DNA of 64,000 nt. Source: JAJPKK01 sp963800215 (GTDB lineage: Bacteria > Pseudomonadota > Alphaproteobacteria > Rhizobiales > Xanthobacteraceae). The position numbers were made by a program, and so were the translations under genes. This document shows, one piece after another, positions 41,997 to 51,554 of this stretch. Position 1 is the first letter of the stretch. Every line of letters starts with the position of its first letter. The stretch is from assembly GCA_963800215.1 (NCBI GenBank), contig CAWCZY010000014.1, positions 496,001-560,000 of the forward strand, read 5' to 3'. The notes beneath the pieces are model-generated. The model saw only the letters and a list, made by a program, of their open reading frames with translations. It was not told the origin of the DNA and made no database searches.

Positions 41997-42797
41997 TCAG
42001 GGTCCCGCGATTCGCTCGGCGAGGAGAACCATGGTCTTGCGGTAGATCACCGACCGGTTCCACTCGTGCATGACCTCGAAATTCGCGGTGCCCTCGCCGT
42101 AGGGAGCGCCGGCGTGCCAGCCGTTGGTCCTGAGGAGATTGGCGGTCGAGGCGAGCACGTCGGGCACGCTGTGGCGGAGATCGACGTGCCCGCTGCCGTC
42201 GTAATCGACGCCATATTTGATGTAGGAGGACGGCAGGAACTGGGTCTGGCCGATCTCGCCCGCATAGGCGCCGATCAGGTCGCGCAGGCTGAGATCGCCG
42301 CGCTGGACGATCTGCAGCGCGGCGAGAAGCTCGCCCTGGAACAGTTCGGTGCGGCGGCAATCGTGGGCGAGGGTCGCGAGCGTGCGGATGACCGGCAGCT
42401 TGCCCATGTCGCCGGTGCCGTTGTCGCTTTCGAGCGTCCATATCGCCATCAGCAGCGTCGCCGGCACGCCGAACTGGCGCTCGATGCGCGCGAGCAGCGC
42501 GGCGTGGCGCGCCATCAGCTGCCTGGCGCGATTGATGCGAGCCGGGACGATGCGGGTCGCGGCATATTCCTCGAAGCTCTTGCGGAACGTGCCGCGCTGG
42601 CGTCGGTCGAACGCGAGCACCCCGCCGTCCTCCGTGAGCCCCGCAAATGCGCTGTCGATCACGCCCCGCGACACCCCCGCCGCCGCGGCTTCCCGCGACA
42701 TGGCGGACAGGAAGGTGTTGAAGTCGCCGCCGCATTGCGCGGCGCCGGCGGGCGGCGCGAAGAGCAGGATGCAAAGCAGGATCGTGGCGGATCGCAA
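41997..42797 (-). CDS. Lytic murein transglycosylase, MltB type
   Basis: 266 residues with a signal peptide (ILLCILLFAPPAGAA). The SLT_2 domain shows FAFD-like RRQRGTFRKSFEEYAATRIVP, RIERQFGVPATLLMAIWTLESDNG (catalytic Glu in TLESD), QIVQRGDLSLRDLIGAYAGEIGQTQFLPSSY and DYDGSGHVDLRHSVPDVLAS. It cleaves peptidoglycan glycan strands in the periplasm. The C-terminal peptidoglycan-binding domain found in longer versions is absent. Confidence 0.9.
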   Translation of the reverse strand: MRSATILLCILLFAPPAGAAQCGGDFNTFLSAMSREAAAAGVSRGVIDSAFAGLTEDGGVLAFDRRQRGTFRKSFEEYAATRIVPARINRARQLMARHAALLARIERQFGVPATLLMAIWTLESDNGTGDMGKLPVIRTLATLAHDCRRTELFQGELLAALQIVQRGDLSLRDLIGAYAGEIGQTQFLPSSYIKYGVDYDGSGHVDLRHSVPDVLASTANLLRTNGWHAGAPYGEGTANFEVMHEWNRSVIYRKTMVLLAERIAGP

Positions 42798-43135
42798 CAG
42801 CGTGGTTCTCCTCGGTGTTTCTCGTTCGGGGGATCATCGCACGGGAGGACAGGCCGGCAAAGCACGGAGAGGCTGCGGCGCGGCGGCGTGACGCCGCCGC
42901 CGTCGCGCATCGGCTGCAAGTGCTCATCCAACTTCGACGAGTGGGCCAGCACCGAACATCGAAGCTCCGAAGTCGCTGCGGGCGGCTCTACTAAAAGCCA
43001 AATTGTTGTGTTCATGTTCATTTCTCTAACCACGGTATTGTTTTGTACATGTTGTGAAGCTGTTCGGAGATCGTCTACGCTGGTCCATCTCGGAAGCCGA
43101 TGGTCCTGGCGCAGGATCATTCGGGGAGGACGCAA
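42798..43135. other. Non-coding stretch
   Basis: About 340 bases between the transglycosylase start and the RidA pseudogene. Bases 42980-43060 are AT-rich and could hold promoters; nothing else is visible. Confidence 0.4.
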
Positions 43136-43450
43136 ATGGTTCAGCGACTGGCTTTTCCCTCCGTGGCGGCAATAGCTGTAGCGTCCAGTTCTCAGCTTTG
43201 CGCAGTCACCGTCGCCGAACAGTGTCCAGACGCTCGATCCTCCCGGTGCCGTCAAGGCGGAAGGTACCTGGAGCCTCGGCGCGAGGGCTGGCGACTTCAT
43301 CTTTGTCGCCGGCATGCAAGGCATCGATCCCGTGACCAACACGTGCAGGACCCACAGGCCCGCATTCGCCAAGCATTGCTCAATCTCAGGCTGATCGGAG
43401 ACCACCGGACAAAACGCTCGGCGCAGGGTCGGCCCCCTGGCGACCGCTAA
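43136..43450 (+). pseudogene. Frameshifted RidA/YjgF-like gene
   Basis: ATG at 43136 opens a possible signal peptide. A second frame then reads QTLDPPGAVKAEGTW and ARAGDFIFVAGMQGIDPVTN, the canonical RidA core. A third frame gives DPQARIRQALLNLRLI, the next RidA helix, before random sequence. At least two frameshifts and a missing C-terminus (the catalytic Arg region) make it non-functional. RidA removes reactive enamines/imines or belongs to catabolic operons. Confidence 0.7.
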
Positions 43451-43469
43451 ATGTCGATAGGAGGAAATA

Positions 43470-43856
43470 ATGAAAACGCGCCACCCCGTCGTATTGTCCA
43501 TCTTGGCAGGCCTTGCAGCCGGCGCTGCTGCCGTTCAGGTGCTCCATGCTCAGGCCAAGCCGCCCGCGTATGTGGTCGCGGAGATCGACGTGACGAACCT
43601 GGAGCCTTATGACAAGGAGTACGTGCCGCCCGCGGCGAAAGCGATTACGGATGGAGGCGGCAAATATATCGTTCGCGGGGGAGAGACTGTGGCCTTTTAT
43701 GGCGATCCGCCCAAACCGCGCGTTGCGATCATGGTCTTCGAGAGCATGGAAAAAGCAAAAGCCGCATTTAATTCTTCGGCGTACAAAGAAGCCAAGAAGG
43801 TGGGAGACCGATACGCTAAATTCCGCGTCTATGCCGTGGAAGGCCTGTCGCAATAG
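43470..43856 (+). CDS. DUF1330 family secreted protein
   Basis: 128 residues, AGGAGGAA-type ribosome binding site and a signal peptide (SILAGLAAGAAAVQVLHAQ). The DUF1330 domain: PPAYVVAEIDVTNLEPYDKEY, GGGKYIVRGGETVAFYGDP and RVAIMVFESMEKAKAAFNSSAY. This is a ferredoxin-like dimeric alpha/beta fold of unknown reaction; the exported form is common in Rhizobiales. It directly follows the RidA pseudogene and may once have formed a unit with it. Confidence 0.85.
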   Translation: MKTRHPVVLSILAGLAAGAAAVQVLHAQAKPPAYVVAEIDVTNLEPYDKEYVPPAAKAITDGGGKYIVRGGETVAFYGDPPKPRVAIMVFESMEKAKAAFNSSAYKEAKKVGDRYAKFRVYAVEGLSQ

Positions 43857-44520
43857 CGCTTGGAGCATCGCGGCGCGCGCGGCGCGCCGGCCGCCGGCCG
43901 CCTGGATCATGAAGTCCGCGACCTCCAAACGCCTCGTTCAACGCCGAGATGCTCAACCTCGGCGGGATCTATTGGATAGTGATGGTTTCGAGTTTGACCG
44001 GCCAGAGCGGTCGTTAAAAAATCCGGCGTTGGTCGATTTCGCGCTGTCGTAGCCGATCGTCATTGAGTGGTCGCCACCTATCACTATTACTTTGAAAAGG
44101 ACTGCTGACTGCTACTAATCTTCCTATTTGGATCGGGACGTATACGGGTTGGAGTGTCGTACCCGAACATTCAGTGCTGCTCTTTATCACCATACCATGC
44201 GGTATAATTGTCGTCTGTTCAGCGACTGGGCTTGCGCTGGCGTTATCGTCTGGCCTCACAAGGTCGGTGAAGAGGCTTTTTAAGTAACCTGACCTATGAA
44301 TAGGGCCACTTGCGAGTTTCTTCATCTGCGGCACAGTTGATTATGTAACGCTTGCGAAGGATGGACAGATAATTCATTGGTGCGGGGGTGCTCAATCTGA
44401 CGATTGAACTGTGCCCCGCCTTCAAAGCTGCCCACGGGCCAAGGCTTCGTGCCGAGAGAGCCGGCACGAAGGGGGCTTCCAATGCCCTGGCGCGGCAGAA
44501 AACCATCGCTGAAGCGACGG
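43857..44520. other. Gene-poor stretch
   Basis: About 660 bases of lower GC with no reading frame that has both a start signal and coding character. No repeats recognised. Confidence 0.45.
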
Positions 44521-44907
44521 TTAGGCACCAATTCGAGCCACCCAACCTTGCTGGTAGGGGTGAAGCGTAAGGCCCCCATGCCAAGTGCCTGCCAACAAGT
44601 TCCAAGCAGCCGTCGTGACCGGCCCCGGCGATGCATTAAACAGTGGATCACCGGCTTGGAAGAGATATCCCACGAAGAATACTAGGTAGATAATTGGTAT
44701 TCCATCCACTTCCGTTCTTATTGTGTACGAAAAAGTCAGTTGCTTGAGAGTTTCGCTCCAGGCGCCGCTGATAGCGATCGCAGATGACGAGGCGGCGCCC
44801 CATTGTATAGTTCCGGTAACGTTTCCTTGCGCGTCAACGCTCTTTATGTCGAGAATTGCGTTCTGCAAGTCAGCAACGAGATTCCAGTTTCCAATTTTGA
44901 GGGGCAT
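44521..44907 (-). CDS. Small beta-rich protein of unknown function
   Basis: 128 residues from the ATG at 44907, preceded by AAAGGA at 8 bases; two other ATGs lie upstream in frame. No signal peptide. Alternating strands (IGNWNLVADLQNAILDIKSVD, NVTGTIQWG, ISGAWSETLKQLTFSYTIR, LAGTWHGG, QQGWVARIGA) suggest an avidin- or lipocalin-like barrel. The GTW..G closing motif is reminiscent of avidin-like domains. Codon use is AT-richer than neighbours. No family assigned. Confidence 0.6.
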   Translation of the reverse strand: MPLKIGNWNLVADLQNAILDIKSVDAQGNVTGTIQWGAASSSAIAISGAWSETLKQLTFSYTIRTEVDGIPIIYLVFFVGYLFQAGDPLFNASPGPVTTAAWNLLAGTWHGGLTLHPYQQGWVARIGA

Positions 44908-45207
44908 GATCGGCATCCTTTCTGAAGACGTAGTCAGGATCACCGATCGAGATTATTCGTTGCTCTCAGGAAGATGTATGACCAATGTCACATTGATCGA
45001 CGCTACGGGAGACGGCTCGTGGTCCTCAAATTACCGAGGGGAGTTGGAAAAGAGCCATGCAGCAGCAGACATGCAGCAGCAGACAAGTACAAGCGTGAAA
45101 ACGAGTGGAAATCGAACCTCATCCTCGCAGGCTCGCTTGTGCTGCTGTTTCTTGGGATGATCGTTCGCGACTGGGTGCCGCGAGGTGTCGAGCGGGGTGC
45201 CACGAGT
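44908..45207. other. Non-coding stretch
   Basis: About 300 bases between two minus-strand small genes; contains CAGCAGCAGACATGCAGCAGCAGAC, a short tandem repeat near 45060. Nothing else recognised. Confidence 0.4.
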
Positions 45208-45531
45208 CTAGGGGGCGGAGGGCACAAGGAGCCGAAACAAACCAAGCCCGAAGAGTCCAATCCCGAGGGCATCCATCAATATGCCGTGCACTTTTGGCTT
45301 CCAGGGATTGCCAGTGACCTTGTAGATGCCGACCACCTTGGCTCCCTTCACCTGCGTTTGCAGCGGATGGTTGACCCATTCGCCAGCGCCGAAAAGTAGC
45401 AGCCCCAGTCCAATCGGAAAGGCGGCGATGAATTGCTGCGAAACGGCTGCAACCGCAATCAGGCCACCTGCAACGGCCACAACGTTCCACCAGTGATCGG
45501 GCTTAAATCGATCTAGGTCCATGATGGTCAA
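45208..45531 (-). CDS. Small inner-membrane protein, unknown function
   Basis: 107 residues. Hydrophobic segments VVAVAGGLIAVAAVSQQFIAA (about 17-37), IGLGLLLFGAGEWV (41-54) and GILMDALGIGLFGLGLFRLLV (about 83-103) predict two or three membrane helices with a basic cytoplasmic loop. The GEWVNHP motif is conserved in small uncharacterised membrane proteins. No operon partner. Confidence 0.65.
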   Translation of the reverse strand: MTIMDLDRFKPDHWWNVVAVAGGLIAVAAVSQQFIAAFPIGLGLLLFGAGEWVNHPLQTQVKGAKVVGIYKVTGNPWKPKVHGILMDALGIGLFGLGLFRLLVPSAP

Positions 45532-45628
45532 ACCAGCCTTGATGGCCGGGCGGGAAGTCCCCGTACCTATGTCGTATCTTAAGCGGAGATCGGGGGAGCG
45601 AGCGCTCGGCTAAGTATCTGATTCCGCT

Positions 45629-45703
45629 TGGCTCCCCGGGCCGGATTCGAACCAGCGACCAACCGGTTAACAGCCGGTTGCTCTACCACTGAGCTACCGA
45701 GGA
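45629..45703 (-). tRNA. tRNA-Asn (GTT)
   Basis: Minus strand folds as a full cloverleaf: acceptor TCCTCGG/CCGGGGA, D arm GCTCAGTGGTAGAGC, anticodon arm CCGGCTGTTAACCGG with anticodon GTT, T arm GGTTCGAATCC, and an encoded CCA end. 75 bases. Confidence 0.95.
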
Positions 45704-46076
45704 ATAGCGCAAGCAGATCGCCGAGCCCTATAACAAACAGGCGCGCCTTTGACCAGCGGCTTTTCCCCGGCTCCCGGGGCCGGCAGGGGCCCGGGCCGGT
45801 GCGGGAGCGGCACTGTCATCGCCCGGCTTGACCGGGCGATCCATTGAACACCGACCGTGAGTACTGGATTGCCCGGTCAGGTCGGGCAATGACACCAATG
45901 GGTCAGCCTCATCGGAAAAGTCCTCCAGGGCGCGCGCTCCCTCCCTTGAAAAAGGAGAGGGCGGGGAGGGGATCGCGGGCCGCAGGCGCGCGGCGTCTGA
46001 TGGGAGTCAGCGTGCCCCCTCCCTAACCCTCCCCCGCAAGCGGGGGAGGGGATTTACGCGGGGGAGGGGACTTACG
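45704..46076. repeat. Repeat-filled intergenic region
   Basis: Contains the inverted copy (45815-45900) of the CCCGGCTTGACCGGG palindrome pair found at 29349-29433, and a CTCCCCCGCAAGCGGGGGAGG hairpin near 46029, related to one at 38886-38905. No gene. Confidence 0.6.
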
Positions 46077-47105
46077 CTACCCCGCGACCCGGATCTTGGC
46101 GGTGGCCGAAAACGCCGGCATCACCTCGCGGGCGAAGCGGCGCAGGTGGTCGCGCGAGCCCGGTCCGTTGTTGAGCAGGATGTTCTCGATGCCGGCGTCG
46201 CGCAGCATGGCGAGCTTGACGGCGATCTCGTCGGGGCTGCCGAACAGCGCCGAGCGTTCGCTCGCCTCGTGGGTGTCGGCGAAGCTGACCATGCTGGACT
46301 TGCTGTCCCCGGTCGGGGTCTGGGCGAGGCTGGTCATGCGGCGGGTGGCGGCGAGGCGGTTCTCGACGGCCTTCGCCTTGTCGGCGGCGTCCCTCGCCAC
46401 GTAGTAGGCGCGGGCGACCGCGACCGACATCGGGTCGAACACGCGCCCGCGCTTTTCCACCTCGGCCTTGAACAGGTTGAAGCGCTCCAGGATCGCCTCC
46501 GGCGAGGCGAACTGGTCGAGCATGAGGCCGTAGCCGCGCTCGGCCACCTTGTGGATCGAATCCAGGCTGCCGGCCGCCATCCAGATCGGCGGATGCGGCT
46601 TCTGGGCCGTCGGCGGCTCGACGATGATGTCCTCGAAGTTCCAGAACTTGCCGTGGTGGGAGAACCGCTGCTCCGACGTCCATGATTTCAGGATCAGCGC
46701 GAGGCCTTCCTCGAAACGCTCCTCCGCCTCCGCGATCGGGATGCAGAAGCTGGCGAATTCGTTGTGGCGGTAGCCCTTGCCGACGCCGAATTCCAGCCGC
46801 CCGTTGGACATGAGGTCGATGGTCGCGGCCTGCTCGGCCAGCAGCACCGGGTTGTGCCAGGGCAGCACCACCACCGCGGTTCCCAGCCGCAGCGTCGTCG
46901 TGCGCGCCGCCACCCAGGTGAGCAGGTTGAGGCTCGCCGAGACCTGGCCGAATCCGGTGAAATGGTGCTCGACCACGAAGGTGCTGTGATAGCCCAGCGC
47001 CTCGGCCTCCACGTTGTATTCGACGAATTCCTTGAACCCCTGGGCGCTGTCCACGTCGGGCCCGCCACGTCGCGCCTGGGCACTGCCGAAAAGACCGAAT
47101 TTCAT
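46077..47105 (-). CDS. Luciferase-like (LLM class) flavin-dependent monooxygenase
   Basis: 342 residues from the ATG at 47105. Bacterial-luciferase family TIM barrel: KFGLFGSAQARRGG, YHSTFVVEHHFTGFGQVSASL, LRLGTAVVVLPWHNPVLLAEQ and VGKGYRHNEFASF, then PPIWMAAGSLDSIHKVAERG. The EHHF and LPxxxP motifs are characteristic. It would use reduced FMN and oxygen on an unknown organic substrate. The gene stands alone. Confidence 0.85.
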   Translation of the reverse strand: MKFGLFGSAQARRGGPDVDSAQGFKEFVEYNVEAEALGYHSTFVVEHHFTGFGQVSASLNLLTWVAARTTTLRLGTAVVVLPWHNPVLLAEQAATIDLMSNGRLEFGVGKGYRHNEFASFCIPIAEAEERFEEGLALILKSWTSEQRFSHHGKFWNFEDIIVEPPTAQKPHPPIWMAAGSLDSIHKVAERGYGLMLDQFASPEAILERFNLFKAEVEKRGRVFDPMSVAVARAYYVARDAADKAKAVENRLAATRRMTSLAQTPTGDSKSSMVSFADTHEASERSALFGSPDEIAVKLAMLRDAGIENILLNNGPGSRDHLRRFAREVMPAFSATAKIRVAG

Positions 47106-47356
47106 GGGTTGTCCGCTACTTATGGAGGTTTGGCCCAACCGAGGCGACCGCCCGCTGGCGATGTGCAGCGCCCCACGATCTTTAGCACATGGCGGTGGCC
47201 AGTCACCCTGCAAATGCCTTGCCGCCGCGCGGCCATCATGCTTGCCGCGCAACCGAAATCCGGCAAATATGACAGTCGTTAACCATATGGTGACAAGTTG
47301 TAGGGGGCTACCTTCAACCCGGCGCATAGCGGCCTATAACGGCTGTGGAGCGTATC

Positions 47357-47608
47357 ATGTCATCCAAACGCAGTTCGGCGGCCACCCTGCAACGGGAATT
47401 GCTGATCGCCGCCGTCAAGGACCACAACAGCCGGCTGAAGTTCGACAGGAACTCGGTCGACACGCTCGCGACCACTTATGCGGCGCTGCTCAGCCTGCAG
47501 CGCAAGAAGCTGATCGAGCCGGAGAAGCCGGCCGACCCTGCGCTGCTGAGCTGGAAAGTCACCAAAGCCGGCAAGGCCGCCATCACGGAAAAGCCGGTCC
47601 GGCGATAG
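47357..47608 (+). CDS. Small winged-helix-like protein, unknown function
   Basis: 83 residues from the ATG at 47357. Basic start MSSKRSSAATLQRELLIAAVKDHN, then TYAALLSLQRKKLIEPEKP and SWKVTKAGKAAI, the last resembling a winged-helix wing that ends many MarR-like modules. Single gene with no partner. A similar but distinct short protein is at 52687-52989. Confidence 0.6.
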   Translation: MSSKRSSAATLQRELLIAAVKDHNSRLKFDRNSVDTLATTYAALLSLQRKKLIEPEKPADPALLSWKVTKAGKAAITEKPVRR

Positions 47609-47813
47609 CGGCCTGTCTCTGACGATCCGACCCGTTTCTGTGGCATGATGCTCCTCGCAAGCGGAGATCCGGTGCCCCCGTGCGAGTGGACCGGAGCTGG
47701 ACATGCCATCCGGCCCCCACACGCCCGAATTCGATGAAATTGACCGATGTCAATGAACGTCCTTGCGAAGGCTGCGAAATGCCTCCTGCAGCAACAGGAG
47801 CGAGGCGTTTTCC

Positions 47814-48173
47814 ATGACACTGCGATTTGCATCGGCATGGCTGGTTGCATTCGGCGTCGCCGGCGGCACGGCGCTGGCGCAGGAGCCCGGCGCGGACGAC
47901 GTGCAGCAAGGCCATCATTTGGCGACGCTCATCTGCTCGCCCTGTCACGTGGCCGCGCCCGACCAGTCATTCGAGACGATCTTGCGGCCGCCGGCGCCGT
48001 CGTTCGAGTCGATCGCTCAACGCAGCTCCATCACCGCTGACTCCGTGCAGACCTTCCTGAACACGACCCATCGCGACATCGGCAATCCCAAGGGCATGCC
48101 GAACCCGCAATTGCTCGACTATCAGATCAAACAGATCGCGGCCTATCTCATGAGCCTGCGCAAGCAATCCTGA
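47814..48173 (+). CDS. Secreted c-type cytochrome
   Basis: 119 residues from the ATG at 47814 (AGGAGCGAGG upstream). Signal peptide to ALAQEP, haem motif CSPCH near residue 42 in ATLICSPCHVAAPDQ, and a distal Met candidate in NPKGMPNPQL, followed by the usual C-terminal helix (YQIKQIAAYLMSLRKQS). A small mono-haem periplasmic electron carrier of cytochrome c family class I. Confidence 0.85.
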   Translation: MTLRFASAWLVAFGVAGGTALAQEPGADDVQQGHHLATLICSPCHVAAPDQSFETILRPPAPSFESIAQRSSITADSVQTFLNTTHRDIGNPKGMPNPQLLDYQIKQIAAYLMSLRKQS

Positions 48174-48212
48174 CGCGCGGGCAGCGCGCTCGCGCCGCCC
48201 GCCTGCCGGGGG

Positions 48213-49415
48213 TCACGGCGCAGCGCAGGTCTGGAACGGGCTGTTCGGGCACGCCATGGAGAGAGACCACACAAAGTCACGCCGGATCCACGCGGATGAC
48301 GGCAGCGGTGCCGGCACGCCGACCGGGTTCGTCGTGAGCAAGGTGATTCCGTCGGTGCCGTCGCTTTTCACCGATGATACCGCGTGGCAGCTGATGCACG
48401 ATGACTGCGTCAGTGGCACGCCGGCATTCTCGCCTTCGATGATCGAATTCCCCAAGAGCTTCGGCTTGAGAAAGCCGATCTGCACGCCGTCGAGACGGTA
48501 ATTGTACCATTCGGGCGCCAAATTCGCCGCCGTCATCATCGCCGTCAACTTTGGTGTCAATGACGTATTTGCTCCGTGTGTCGTCGCCGGGTTTGAGCCG
48601 AATGTATCGGTGCAGCCGAGCACCAGGCACCGGTTGGGGTTGGTGGTCAGATTCTGGGGCTCGAACGTCGCCCAAACCCACTGGTCTAAAAGCTTCGAGA
48701 TCAGGTGCATGCCGACCAACCCAAAGCAATTTCCGCTGATGAACTCGACATGAACAGTCTGGGTCAGGCTGGGAGGCAGATTACTGCAGTCGAAGCCGAT
48801 GCTGGACAGCTGGATCCAATCGGCCTTGATTTCGATGGCGGGAGGGGAAAACTGAATGTTCGCGCTGCGCGTAGCGGCCGCGGCCTGGCCGGGACGGTTC
48901 CACAGGTTGGTGCCGGCGATGTAATCCTCAGTCGCGCCGTTTTCCCGAACCTCCTCGCAAATCACCAGGTTCGGTTGGCCAACGGGAGGAGTGGACGCCT
49001 TGTTGCAATTCTGATCGGCCCCACCGAGCAATCCCGCGACCACCGCTCCCAACTGCGGGTTCCTCGCCAGAGTCAACGGGCTGCCGTGCAGAAGATGGGC
49101 GAGACCCGCGGCCCCTCCGGCGTTCGGCACCGTCAGACCTTGCGAAGGATCGCTCGGGTACATCTGGGTCTGCTCGATCCAGTTCTCCCATACGACGTAG
49201 GGATATTGGCTCCCGTTGACCGGGCAAGTGGCGGCGACCCAAAGCTGCCATGCGGTCTCGTCGGGATTCCAGCTGCTTTCGTTTGGCGCTGCACATGGAT
49301 TTGTCGGCTGATACGAGTCCGCCTTGGCCGAGGATGAGCCACCGAGAAGCAAGCCCGGTCCGGTCGACAAGGCCAACGCGAGAACCGTCGCCAACAATGG
49401 TGCAAGATATTTCAA
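48213..49415 (-). CDS. Large secreted protein with single CxxCH, unknown function
   Basis: 400 residues from a TTG at 49415 that follows GAAGGTG; an ATG further upstream (49472) lacks a site. Signal peptide-like LKYLAPLLATVLALALSTGPGLL, then a long mature domain with many Cys (DSYQPTNPCAAPNES, FDCSNLPP, CLVLGCTDTFG) and one CISCH motif near its end (QSSCISCHAVSS). Proteins of this type with a terminal CxxCH occur next to cytochromes; here a cytochrome c is convergent 40 bases away. The function is unknown. Confidence 0.65.
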   Translation of the reverse strand: MKYLAPLLATVLALALSTGPGLLLGGSSSAKADSYQPTNPCAAPNESSWNPDETAWQLWVAATCPVNGSQYPYVVWENWIEQTQMYPSDPSQGLTVPNAGGAAGLAHLLHGSPLTLARNPQLGAVVAGLLGGADQNCNKASTPPVGQPNLVICEEVRENGATEDYIAGTNLWNRPGQAAAATRSANIQFSPPAIEIKADWIQLSSIGFDCSNLPPSLTQTVHVEFISGNCFGLVGMHLISKLLDQWVWATFEPQNLTTNPNRCLVLGCTDTFGSNPATTHGANTSLTPKLTAMMTAANLAPEWYNYRLDGVQIGFLKPKLLGNSIIEGENAGVPLTQSSCISCHAVSSVKSDGTDGITLLTTNPVGVPAPLPSSAWIRRDFVWSLSMACPNSPFQTCAAP

Positions 49416-50165
49416 GGGGCACCTTCTTTTGATTGCGAAATGCGGAGCACGGAAACGTCGCCGATCCGACATGTACGCAATTCGCGCGTCATCGATTAGC
49501 GATCGTTCGGATCTATCCACCGTGCCGAGCGCGCGTGCTTCCCCTGCAAGCCCCATCGAGAAATCGGGGACCGAGCATCGCGCATTTGCCGTCAGTAAGC
49601 ATCGAGCATCGCAGTCCGGCGCAACCCGCAAAGTGGGCGGCGGCTGCAAAGCGTAGAGCTCCGCGGACCGAAAACGAGTCGTACAAGGGAAATCGCGCGG
49701 CGTTACACGGAGCCTGCCTGTTTACCGCAGGCTACCGTCCGTGAAACGAACCCGAGCTGACGCCCACCCCGGCCGCCGCGCTGACAATCGCCTCGCGGTG
49801 CCGAGGCGAGGCGATATGCCATGGCTTGAACTTCGTCCGGCGGATAATCCCACTTTCCGGTGTGGTGCGTGCTATTTTGGCCGCCTTCAGGCGAAGCACT
49901 CAACGTCCCTCATCCCATCTCTTTTTGAGTTCCATGAGTCGCGCGCGGTTCTCATCGTCGGTTCGTATTTGGTCGGGCGGCTTTCGGATGAACAGCGCGA
50001 ACGAGAGAGACTTGAGAATCGAGCGACCCGCGCGACGGGCGAGGCGATAGCGGATCAACGCATCGCGGAGCACGGGCTCAGCTCCTGCTGCGGGCCGACC
50101 CGGCAGTGTTCCTCCGCGCAGAACTCGGACGGGGTGGTGGGCATCCCGAATTCTCCACAAGGTTC
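49416..50165. other. Non-coding stretch
   Basis: About 750 bases. Overlapping open frames on both strands lack ribosome binding sites and coding character. No repeat recognised. Confidence 0.45.
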
Positions 50166-50369
50166 CTACCGCTCTCCAGCCAATTGGAAGTCAGGGTTGG
50201 CGTTGTTGTCGCGCTCATGCAAAGGCGCTGCCTGATGGTCGTCGTAGGGGCGGACGCCGGACGAACCCTGCTGGTGCGACGCGCTGCTCTCCTGGTGGGG
50301 CGCCTGCTGGGCGAAAGCTGCTGTCGTGAGGGCGGTGCCGAAAGCGACGACGACAAGAAGCTTCTTCAC
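50166..50369 (-). CDS. Small secreted protein, unknown function
   Basis: 67 residues from a GTG at 50369, chosen because GGAG lies 6 bases upstream; an in-frame ATG seven codons earlier is the alternative. Signal peptide (KKLLVVVAFGTALTTAAFA) followed by a polar, His/Gln/Ser/Asp-rich tail (QQAPHQESSASHQQGSSG...DDHQAAPLHERDN) without Cys. Resembles other short exported disordered proteins of Rhizobiales. Possibly metal-binding because of its six His. Confidence 0.65.
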   Translation of the reverse strand: MKKLLVVVAFGTALTTAAFAQQAPHQESSASHQQGSSGVRPYDDHQAAPLHERDNNANPDFQLAGER

Positions 50370-50967
50370 GGAAATTCTCCGGTTCGACATCGTCAGACCG
50401 GCGTTTCAAACCCTTGTCGTTCCCGCCTTTTAACTCGGCGGTGCGCGTACACCGCGTGCTAGCACAGATTTCACCCGGCACAAGGAAAGCTCTCCGGACA
50501 GGTCGGCGTTGGAAAAATAGCGGGTTTATAAGAATTCAACGCGGTACCGGCGCGCGGAATCGTGCCCGCTTCGAGCCCTGAGCGCTTGTTATTGTTTTGC
50601 TGCATGGACCAGCGATCCCGGCGAAATTAATGGCCGTTTCCGCGGCGTATATTCTCGACCCGGCGTCCCCAGACACCTGCGAATCGATCAATACTCATAT
50701 GCGTTGAGGATGGAAGCTCATCGGCTCGATCGATCGTTGAGGCGAGCCATGCAGATGACGCCCGATCCCCGTTTTGCGCGACGCCAAATAGGTTGCAGAG
50801 CAATTCCGCAACTCGGCGCGGCGCCGTGACGCCGTGCCGGAGATGAAAAGGCGTCCATTGATTGATCTCGCACAACTCACCGCGGCGATTTCTCGCCTCT
50901 AAGAGGATGATCGTAAGTGAAATCGAAGGGGAGACGTCTATGTCTATGAACTCGTACGCTCATCACC
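50370..50967. other. Non-coding stretch
   Basis: About 600 bases with AT-rich 50500-50640. An 82-codon frame at 50627-50875 (minus) has no ribosome binding site. No feature recognised. Confidence 0.4.
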
Positions 50968-51261
50968 TTGGTTGGTATGTCGCTGCTCGTCGGATCCGCG
51001 TCGACCGGCGCATTTGCCGTCAGCAAGCATCACAGAACGTCACAGTCCACTGCTGGAGCGGCACAAGCCGATGTACGGCAATTGCTGCGCATGATGGACA
51101 AGGACAAGAACGGCACCGTTTCCAAGGAAGAGTTCCTGCAGTACATGGGGCAGACATTCGACCGCCTCGACGTGAACAAGAGCGGCCAACTCGAGCCCAA
51201 CGAACTGCGGCAGATGACCGCTCCGAACTGGCTCCAAAAATTCGAAAGCCAAAATCAATAG
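50968..51261 (+). CDS. Secreted EF-hand protein (calmodulin-like, two sites)
   Basis: 97 residues from a TTG; ATG is four codons in. A signal peptide ends near STGAFAVSK. Two EF-hands: DKDKNGTVSKEEF (12-residue loop, all ligand positions good) and DVNKSGQLEPNEL. A better signal peptide (TLITLVGMSLLVG) extends upstream in the same frame without a start, while ATGTCTATGAAC lies in another frame just before, so the true start may be frameshifted. Function: Ca2+ binding in the periplasm, partner unknown. Confidence 0.7.
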   Translation: MVGMSLLVGSASTGAFAVSKHHRTSQSTAGAAQADVRQLLRMMDKDKNGTVSKEEFLQYMGQTFDRLDVNKSGQLEPNELRQMTAPNWLQKFESQNQ

Positions 51262-51554
51262 GAACAGCCGCAGCCCACGTGGACGGGAGGCGCGGGCCCC
51301 TCGCCGTATCGTCGCAGTTACCCACGCCTTTGAGGCGCAGCTTCGAAGGCGTGGATGACGCGCGGACCGCCAAAGCCGTTGCAGCATTCGCTCTTTGGGC
51401 AAGGATTTCGGCAGGCGAGGCGGCCCAGGAGGCGGGTTGCACGTTCCCGCATTTGCACGGGTCGTGCTAGGCAGAGGGCTCGGTCGCTCGCCTCGCCGAC
51501 CCGCCGCTGATGACGGCCGGTTGTATGTTTTGCCGCCGCTAACCTCCCATAGGA

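Noticed and set aside
49741..50235. 164-codon plus-strand frame
   Set aside because: No ribosome binding site, arginine-rich mixed composition and overlap with a better supported secreted gene on the other strand.
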